Positions 1 to 4,590 of a stretch of DNA of 5,882 bases are shown piece by piece. The stretch's first letter is position 1, and every line of letters starts with the position of its first letter. The position numbers and the translations under genes are program-made. The stretch is from Rugosibacter sp. Its GTDB lineage: Bacteria > Pseudomonadota > Gammaproteobacteria > Burkholderiales > Rhodocyclaceae. Location: contig JALRCC010000260.1 of NCBI GenBank assembly GCA_023257495.1, positions 1-5,882 on the forward strand, given 5' to 3'. Below the pieces are notes generated by a model that had not been told where the DNA came from, made no database searches, and saw nothing but the letters and a program-made list of their open reading frames with translations.

Positions 1-261
1 CACTCGTTTTCGTGCCAACAAAGAGTCCGTTTGACTTTTAAGTTTTTTAATTTCGGCAATATCCTTGTCCAGAAGAGCAATTTCAGACTTGAGAAATTCA
101 TTCTTGTTCATCTGCCCATCAATTTGCCGATTAATGATGCTAAACCCCAAAAACCAGATGAGTCCGACTAAAACCGTTACTAGCCCCAGCAAGACATAGA
201 ACTGTTGACGCCTCGCTCGACGAGCTTCTTCACGATGGGGAAGCAGATTTATCTTGATCAT
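1..261 (-). CDS. pilN: PilN, type IV pilus inner-membrane assembly protein (partial, C-terminus off the left edge)
   Basis: Read on the minus strand from an ATG at 261, this frame is open for 87 codons to the window edge. The protein starts MIKINLLPHREEARRARRQQ. The INLLPHRE motif is the hallmark of PilN and is the cytoplasmic tail known to dock into a groove of PilM. One hydrophobic membrane segment follows at about residues 21-43. After it comes a charged, heptad-like stretch (about 44-86, rich in K, E, L and I) that fits the periplasmic coiled coil through which PilN pairs with PilO. The start overlaps the pilM stop by one base (TAATG), which suggests translational coupling, and only a weak purine stretch (GAGAAAG) precedes it. 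Full-length PilN is usually around 180-200 residues, so roughly half is missing because of the window boundary, not because of damage. pilO, pilP and pilQ would be expected further left. Confidence 0.93.
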   Translation of the reverse strand, partial: MIKINLLPHREEARRARRQQFYVLLGLVTVLVGLIWFLGFSIINRQIDGQMNKNEFLKSEIALLDKDIAEIKKLKSQTDSLLARKRV

Positions 262-1349
262 TAGTCAAACTTTCTCAATGCAAGACCACAAGCCACAAGC
301 AACGAAGGTGCATCCATTGCTAATTGCTTGGCACGAATACGCGGGGATATCGCCATGCCTGCAAATGGATCAGCCAGCAAGGTACTAACCCCTGTTTGCT
401 GTCTGACACTATCGACTACCCCAGGAACGAGAACTGAGCCTCCTGCCAGAATGATGTGGTGGACCTCATTATGCGGAGTTGATGTGAAAAAGAACTGTAG
501 CGCCCGCGCAACCTCTTGGGCCATCTTCGTAACAAACGGATGAAGGATTTCTGCTGCGTAATTATCAGGAGGCGTTCCCGAACACTTCATCAACTCAGCC
601 TCTGCAGAGCTCACACCATACACGCGCACAATGTCATCGGTCAGCTGCGTACCACCAAATGCCTGCTCGCGGACATATAACTGCTGCTTATCCTGCATGA
701 CAGTAACCTTCATTACCGCCGCCCCGACATCAATCAGCGCAATGATTTGCCCTTCTCCATTTTGCGGAAGCTGATTAAGCACCAACTCATAGGCAGCCTG
801 AATCGCGTAAGCCTCAATATCAACGACTACGGGCTTTAATCCAGCCATTTCTGCAGCAGCAACTCGATCCTCAACGCGCTCTTTACGCGACGCGGCAAGC
901 AGTACCTCAACATCGTCCGGATTATTGGGTGATGGGCCGATAATCTGAAAATCCAGATTGACCTCTTCCAGGGCAAAAGGCAAATATTGATTAGCCTCTG
1001 ACTCCACCTGAATTTCCATTTCCTGCTCACGCAAATTAGCTGGAAGCGTAATTTTTTTGGTAATGACGGCCGCTGTTGGTAGCGCCAAAGCCACATTTCG
1101 CGTACTCGTGCCCAACTTGGCCCAGCAACGCTTAAGCGCATCCGATACCGCCTCTAACCCTGCCATATTGCCGTCAACAACAGCATCTCTTGGCAAGGGC
1201 TCAATAATGTATCGCTCTACATAGGGGACACCCTTACCGGCATCAACCAATTCAACCATTCTGACCGACGTTGAACTAATGTCTACACCAATCAAAGGGC
1301 GAAGCTTAGGGTTGAAAATGGTTTTCAGCGAAGAGATGTCTATCTGCAA
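261..1349 (-). CDS. pilM: PilM, actin-like ATP-binding cytoplasmic protein of the type IV pilus assembly platform
   Basis: This complete 362-residue protein is of normal PilM length. PilM has the FtsA/actin fold, lies on the cytoplasmic face of the inner membrane, and links PilN/PilO/PilP to the pilus motor. Visible nucleotide-site motifs are GVDISSTSVRMVEL (residues 21-34, phosphate 1), ALIDVGAAVMKVTV (204-217, phosphate 2) and HHIILAGGSVLVPGV (297-311, adenosine motif). The central part includes LPFALEEVNLDFQII (123-137) and DIEAYAIQAAYEL (177-189), typical of the family. The start is a TTG at 1349-1347. A clear AAAGGAAAA ribosome site lies just upstream with 6 nt between AGGA and the start, and an in-frame TAG lies further upstream with no ATG between. 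It is the first gene of the operon, with a plausible sigma70 promoter about 54 nt upstream, and its stop overlaps the pilN start. Function is assigned by family resemblance. Confidence 0.96.
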   Translation of the reverse strand: MQIDISSLKTIFNPKLRPLIGVDISSTSVRMVELVDAGKGVPYVERYIIEPLPRDAVVDGNMAGLEAVSDALKRCWAKLGTSTRNVALALPTAAVITKKITLPANLREQEMEIQVESEANQYLPFALEEVNLDFQIIGPSPNNPDDVEVLLAASRKERVEDRVAAAEMAGLKPVVVDIEAYAIQAAYELVLNQLPQNGEGQIIALIDVGAAVMKVTVMQDKQQLYVREQAFGGTQLTDDIVRVYGVSSAEAELMKCSGTPPDNYAAEILHPFVTKMAQEVARALQFFFTSTPHNEVHHIILAGGSVLVPGVVDSVRQQTGVSTLLADPFAGMAISPRIRAKQLAMDAPSLLVACGLALRKFD

Positions 1350-1352
1350 AAC

Positions 1353-1361
1353 TTTTCCTTT
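1353..1361 (-). promoter_or_regulatory. Ribosome binding site of pilM supporting the TTG start
   Basis: On the minus strand the bases read AAAGGAAAA, with 6 nt between AGGA and the TTG codon. There is no in-frame ATG or GTG between this site and an upstream in-frame stop (TAG), so the site decides in favour of the rare TTG start. Confidence 0.7.
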
Positions 1362-1402
1362 GAAAATAAAGCTCTATAAGGAATACACATAATCTACTTT
1401 AA

Positions 1403-1431
1403 ATCCTAACAGCAACCATACCGCCTGTAAA
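1403..1431 (-). promoter_or_regulatory. Putative sigma70 promoter of the pilMN operon
   Basis: Read on the minus strand, TTTACA (1431-1426, five of six matches to TTGACA) is followed by a 17-bp spacer and then TAGGAT (1408-1403, four of six matches to TATAAT). Transcription would begin near 1396, giving a leader of roughly 47 nt before the pilM TTG codon. This is a sequence match only; no start site is known here. Confidence 0.45.
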
Positions 1432-1480
1432 GAAAAATATCACTATGCTATATACAGCTCTGCGCTTTTTCGTGTGAGAC

Positions 1481-1486
1481 TATAAT
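1481..1486 (+). promoter_or_regulatory. Perfect -10 box (TATAAT) of the putative ponA promoter
   Basis: TATAAT lies in the pilM-ponA divergent gap and would start transcription near 1493, about 32 nt before the ponA start codon. No convincing -35 box is present at 16-18 bp spacing (the region reads CTCTGC), and the TGn extension is absent. The promoter may therefore be weak or depend on an activator. The -10 box lies about 50 bp from the pilM -35 box, so the two promoters fire apart from each other. Confidence 0.45.
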
Positions 1487-1524
1487 GCACAATATCAAAC
1501 ATTACACGTTCAGTCCCATTTGTT

Positions 1525-4038
1525 TTGTCACTCTCATCTGCTTTTTCACTTGATCGCTGGGCGTTGCGGGTTCCGCTCCTGATTGGCGGTGCCTTGCTGG
1601 GTGTCGCTGCCCTGACTGGCATTATTCTGATTCTTGCCTACCCTCAGCTGCCTTCGCTGGAATCTGTAACGGATTACCGTCCCAAAATACCACTTCGCAT
1701 CTATTCAAGTGATGGTTACTTGATTGGTGAATTTGGTGAAGAGCGACGTGATTTTGTTCGTATTGAGGCTGTCCCCACGGTCATGAAACAGGCCATTCTT
1801 GCTGCGGAAGATGACCGTTTCTACAAACATCCTGGCGTCGATACCATGGGCGTGTTACGCGCAGCGTTTGCCAATTTAGTCAGTGGTGGCAAGCGACAAG
1901 GAGCCTCCACTCTCACCATGCAAGTGGCACGCAACTTTTTTCTTTCCAGTGAAAAAACACTGACTCGCAAGTTGTACGAAGCCCTCCTGGCAATCAAGAT
2001 TGAACACAGCTTGAGCAAGGATGAAATTTTTCAGCTCTACGTCAACCAGATTTACCTGGGACAACGCGCCTACGGATTTTCATCTGCGGCGCAAATTTAT
2101 TTTGGCAAACCACTGAAAGACATTACAGTGGCCGAAGCCGCCATGCTGGGCGGATTACCCAAGGCACCCTCCGCATATAACCCCGTGGCCAACCCCAAAC
2201 GTGCTCAACTGCGGCAGCACTATGTGTTGCACCGTATGCTTGAACTTGGTTTCATCAATGAAGCGCAACTAAAAGACGCCCAAGCAGAGGTACTGAAGGT
2301 AAAGCGCAGCCCCAATGACTTTGGTCTGCATGCCGATTATGTAGCCGAAATGGCGCGCCAGATTACAGCGGAACGATTCCCTGGCGACATCTACAGCAGT
2401 GGCTATCGCGTTATCACGACCATTACCAAGAATGATCAACAAGCAGCCTATCGCAGTCTGCGTAAAAATGTCTTCGACTACGACAGGCGTCATGGCTATC
2501 GAGGTGCCGAAACCTACGTCGACATGACGGCTATTGCCCCCGACCAAGACGTAGCCTTGGAGGACTTGCTCAGTGATTTTTCCAGTAGTGACGATCTGCT
2601 ACCGGCACTTGTACTGGCCGCATCACCAAAAAATGTTCAAGCCATTTTACGCAGCGGCGAAATTGTAAACATCCATGATGATGGCCTGAAATTTGCCGCC
2701 CACATGCTGGACGATAAAGCCTCACCGAATAAACGCATACGCCGCGGAGCCGTCATTCGCGTACAAAAAGCGGATAAAGGCTGGCAAATACTCCAGTTGC
2801 CGGACGTACAAGCCGCTTTTGTCTCGGCCAGCCCGGTTGATGGCGCTATCCGCGCCTTGGTAGGCGGCTTTGATTTCAACCAGAGCAAATTCAACCACGT
2901 CACCCAAGCCTGGCGCCAGCCGGGATCGAGCTTCAAACCCTTCATTTACTCAGCTGCCCTGGAAAAAGGCTACACACCTGCCTCGGTGTTCCCTGACGAA
3001 CCCCTGTCCGTCTCCGCAGACGAAACAGGTTCTCAAGTGTGGGCACCAAAAAATTACGATGACAAATATGAAGGCCCGATGACCTTGCGCACTGCCTTGG
3101 CAAAATCAAAAAACATGGTATCGATTCGGTTATTACGCGCCATTGGTGCCCGCTATGCGCAAGACTACATCACCCGCTTTGGGTTTGATGCCGACAAACA
3201 CCCACCCTATCTCACCATGGCTCTAGGCGCTGGCATGGTCACCCCATGGCAGCAACTCGTGGGTTACTCGGTGTTTGCCAATGGTGGCTACCGTATTACC
3301 CCTTACATCGTACGTCAAATTCTTGACAACAAAGGTAACGTTATCGCCAATACTCAACCAGCCATTGCTGGTGACGAATCGCTGCGCGTGATTGATACCC
3401 GCAATGCCTGGCTCATGGATAGCATGATGCATGACGTTGTTCGCCGTGGCACGGCAACGCGTGCCGCCATCGCTTTAAAGCGCGGCGATCTCGCCGGCAA
3501 AACCGGCACAACCAACGACTATATCGATGCCTGGTTCTGCGGTTACCAACCCACTGTTGTGGGGATAGCCTGGATGGGCTTTGATTCACCAAAACGCCTG
3601 GGTAACGGGGAAACAGGCGGGGCTGCCGCCTTACCTATCTGGATTGATTATATGGAGCAAGCCCTCAAAGGAGTTCCTGAAAGCTGGCCGGAAGCCCCCC
3701 CAGGAATGCTCTCGGTCGCGGTGAAAGACCCTTCTGGCGCGGAAACAAACGAAATGGTCTACAGCGAACATCTACCCTCGGCCCCGGAGGAAAGCCCCCC
3801 CCATAGAGGCACAGCAACTCCCCACTCCGGTGGAGGATGCAAAACCCAAGGCCGTCATACGATCGCCTCACTAAGCAAAGCAGCAATAGGAAGAAGCCTT
3901 AGGGAAAAGTCAAGGGACATACTGACATTACTAACAGCATCAGAAGTCACCAGACTGCTTACAACGTTATATCGATTCCTGTTTGCTCACACAACACGCG
4001 CGCCACAGCCGCCCATAATGCCTCGCCATCACGGGTAG
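1525..4038 (+). CDS. ponA: Penicillin-binding protein 1A, bifunctional peptidoglycan glycosyltransferase/transpeptidase; 3' end probably frameshifted at a C8 run
   Basis: This class A PBP polymerises lipid II and crosslinks the strands at the outer face of the inner membrane. A single N-terminal membrane anchor spans about residues 16-38. The GT51 domain shows EDDRFYKHPG with catalytic Glu95, GASTLTMQVARNFF (126-139), RKLYEALLAIKIE (148-160) and KDEIFQLYVNQIYLG (165-179). An OB-type linker domain follows (about 310-440). The transpeptidase domain has SSFK (nucleophile Ser468, Lys471), SKN (528-530) and KTGTT (659-663). The start is TTG at 1525, the best available: an in-frame TAA lies at 1483 and there is no ATG before residue 84. 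It has no Shine-Dalgarno sequence. The frame stays open to 837 residues, but residues 760-837 look like out-of-frame translation: they follow a C8 run, do not resemble PBP1a tails, and overlap cyaY on the opposite strand by 80 bp. With C7 the protein would be 782 residues, ending at 3874. Identity of the enzyme is certain; the true 3' end is not. Confidence 0.95.
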   Translation: MSLSSAFSLDRWALRVPLLIGGALLGVAALTGIILILAYPQLPSLESVTDYRPKIPLRIYSSDGYLIGEFGEERRDFVRIEAVPTVMKQAILAAEDDRFYKHPGVDTMGVLRAAFANLVSGGKRQGASTLTMQVARNFFLSSEKTLTRKLYEALLAIKIEHSLSKDEIFQLYVNQIYLGQRAYGFSSAAQIYFGKPLKDITVAEAAMLGGLPKAPSAYNPVANPKRAQLRQHYVLHRMLELGFINEAQLKDAQAEVLKVKRSPNDFGLHADYVAEMARQITAERFPGDIYSSGYRVITTITKNDQQAAYRSLRKNVFDYDRRHGYRGAETYVDMTAIAPDQDVALEDLLSDFSSSDDLLPALVLAASPKNVQAILRSGEIVNIHDDGLKFAAHMLDDKASPNKRIRRGAVIRVQKADKGWQILQLPDVQAAFVSASPVDGAIRALVGGFDFNQSKFNHVTQAWRQPGSSFKPFIYSAALEKGYTPASVFPDEPLSVSADETGSQVWAPKNYDDKYEGPMTLRTALAKSKNMVSIRLLRAIGARYAQDYITRFGFDADKHPPYLTMALGAGMVTPWQQLVGYSVFANGGYRITPYIVRQILDNKGNVIANTQPAIAGDESLRVIDTRNAWLMDSMMHDVVRRGTATRAAIALKRGDLAGKTGTTNDYIDAWFCGYQPTVVGIAWMGFDSPKRLGNGETGGAAALPIWIDYMEQALKGVPESWPEAPPGMLSVAVKDPSGAETNEMVYSEHLPSAPEESPPHRGTATPHSGGGCKTQGRHTIASLSKAAIGRSLREKSRDILTLLTASEVTRLLTTLYRFLFAHTTRAPQPPIMPRHHG
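3795..3802 (+). repeat. C8 homopolymer in the ponA tail: probable frameshift or sequencing error site
   Basis: Eight consecutive C residues cover codons 757-760 of ponA. As written (C8) the frame continues 78 more codons into unrelated-looking residues. With C7 the tail is IEAQQLPTPVED... and stops at TAA 3872-3874, giving 782 residues. With C9 it stops at once (TAG 3804-3806), giving 760 residues. All catalytic motifs lie upstream, so every version should keep enzyme activity. Confidence 0.75.
3803..3874 (+). other. ponA: Probable true C-terminal tail of PBP1a in the alternative reading frame
   Basis: Reading ATA GAG GCA CAG from 3803 gives 23 residues beginning IEAQQLPTPVEDAKPK and ending RSPH, then TAA. 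This is a short, proline- and charge-rich tail of the kind often found at the end of PBP1a proteins. The same bases in the frame as written give a Gly/Thr/Ser-rich, arginine-containing run that goes on until it collides with cyaY. This is inference from composition and from gene layout. Confidence 0.6.
3875..3958. other. Short gap between the converging ponA and cyaY genes if the ponA frameshift is accepted
   Basis: Two converging transcription units should end here. I looked for a shared terminator and found only weak pairings: CTAAG (3871-3875) with CTTAG about 22 nt later, and AGTC/GACT around a four-base loop near 3945-3956. Neither is GC-rich or followed by a T run, so no intrinsic terminator is called. 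Confidence 0.4.
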
Positions 4039-4282
4039 TAAACCAACCGTCGTCTTTCGGTCGAAAGTGATAACCCCCTGATTTTGCCGCTATCCAAATT
4101 TCACGTGCCGCCGTGTGCCGGTTAATAATGATTTTCGACCCATTGTCACATTCAATCTCGATCACGCCTCCGGGTTTGGTTTCCACATCAAAATCTGCAC
4201 CACTCTCGCTAACAGCTTCAAGCGCTGCTTCAAGGCGTATTAACTCCTCATCTGCCCTGCGTATAAATTCCTGCTCATCCAT
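3959..4282 (-). CDS. cyaY: CyaY, bacterial frataxin, iron-binding regulator of Fe-S cluster assembly
   Basis: This 107-residue cytoplasmic protein is close to the usual length of bacterial frataxin (about 106). CyaY binds iron and the IscS desulfurase and tunes the rate of iron-sulfur cluster synthesis. The N-terminal helix (MDEQEFIRRADEELIRLEAAL) is acidic, as expected for the iron-binding face. The family core follows: DFDVETKPGGVIEIEC (30-45), NGSKIIINRHTAAREIWIAAK (47-67) and SGGYHFRPKDDGWFTTRDGEALW (68-90). The ATG at 4282 is the only possible start, because an in-frame TAG lies three codons upstream. The nearest Shine-Dalgarno sequence is badly spaced, 13-16 nt away. The gene stands alone on the minus strand, divergent from lptM and convergent with ponA, an arrangement seen in other betaproteobacteria. 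Confidence 0.96.
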   Translation of the reverse strand: MDEQEFIRRADEELIRLEAALEAVSESGADFDVETKPGGVIEIECDNGSKIIINRHTAAREIWIAAKSGGYHFRPKDDGWFTTRDGEALWAAVARVLCEQTGIDITL

Positions 4283-4295
4283 CGCGTGCTACCAT
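4275..4295 (-). promoter_or_regulatory. Possible six-codon leader ORF overlapping the cyaY start
   Basis: On the minus strand, AAGGAGAGG (4304-4296) runs directly into ATG GTA GCA CGC GAT GGA TGA (MVARDG). The stop of this mini-ORF lies just inside cyaY, a few bases past its ATG. The AGGAG core is 3 nt from this ATG and 16 nt from the cyaY ATG, neither ideal. It could couple ribosomes into cyaY, or be chance. Confidence 0.2.
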
Positions 4296-4324
4296 CCTCT
4301 CCTTGTCGTTAGACCCCATTCACA

Positions 4325-4340
4325 TTGTTAATTTGTTAAT
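4325..4340. repeat. Perfect tandem repeat TTGTTAAT x2 in the cyaY-lptM divergent gap
   Basis: Two adjacent copies of TTGTTAAT fill 4325-4332 and 4333-4340, between the divergent cyaY and lptM starts and 22 bp before the lptM ATG. The position suits a promoter -10 region or an operator. A loose -35 match (TTGTCG, 4303-4308) lies 18 bp before GTTAAT of the first copy. No regulator can be named. Confidence 0.4.
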
Positions 4341-4361
4341 CCACTTACTTGAATCTCTGTC

Positions 4362-4523
4362 ATGCGAATACTTATCAGTCTGCTGGTTTTACTGCTCAGC
4401 CTCACCGCTTGCGGCACAAAAACGCCCTTGCAACTTCCTTCTGCGCGTGTTTCGATTGTAAGTGAAGGCAGCACCTGTGCCATGAACAAGGTCGCGCCAC
4501 GCCTTGACCAAATGACCACCTAA
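4362..4523 (+). CDS. lptM: LptM-type small lipoprotein (YifL family), LPS translocon maturation factor
   Basis: This 53-residue protein has a classic lipoprotein signal: MRILISLLVLLLSLTAC, with lipobox LTAC and lipidated Cys17. Gly at +2 predicts sorting to the outer membrane. After the cysteine comes CGTKTPLQLP (17-26), matching the CGxKxPLxLP signature of the LptM/YifL family, whose members bind LptD and help the LptDE translocon mature. The family is commonly found just before lysA or dapF, and lysA follows here after 67 bp, so the two are probably co-transcribed. Residues 27-53 (ARVSIVSEGSTCAMNKVAPR...) are not the Pro/Ala-rich tail common in this family and hold a second cysteine, Cys39. 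There is no clear ribosome site. The assignment rests on the signature and gene context. Confidence 0.87.
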   Translation: MRILISLLVLLLSLTACGTKTPLQLPSARVSIVSEGSTCAMNKVAPRLDQMTT

Positions 4524-4590
4524 ACGGCTTATCCCTGCTTATCGCTTTGTTATTAGCCGATAGACAAGCGAACCATCTTACATTCATACC
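4524..4590 (+). other. lptM-lysA spacer with competing short stems
   Basis: The 67-bp gap contains CGGCT (4525-4529) pairing with AGCCG (4555-4559), TATCG (4540-4544) pairing with CGATA (4558-4562), and CGCTTTG (4543-4549) partly pairing with CAAGCG (4565-4570). These overlap, so only one can form at a time. None is followed by a T run, so a terminator is not called. No lysine riboswitch or promoter is recognisable. Confidence 0.25.

Noticed and set aside
328..543. Small plus-strand reading frame opposite pilM
   Set aside because: Shadow of the clear pilM frame; no recognisable domain, and pilM motifs cover the region.
3871..3958. Bidirectional terminator between ponA and cyaY
   Set aside because: Only 4-5 bp pairings without GC-rich stems or T runs were found, which is too weak to call.
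3803..4038. ponA residues 760-837 as a genuine C-terminal extension
   Set aside because: They follow a C8 run, have composition unlike PBP1a tails, and overlap the well-supported cyaY gene on the opposite strand; the alternative frame gives a sensible tail and stop. The literal reading frame is still recorded because the sequence reads that way.
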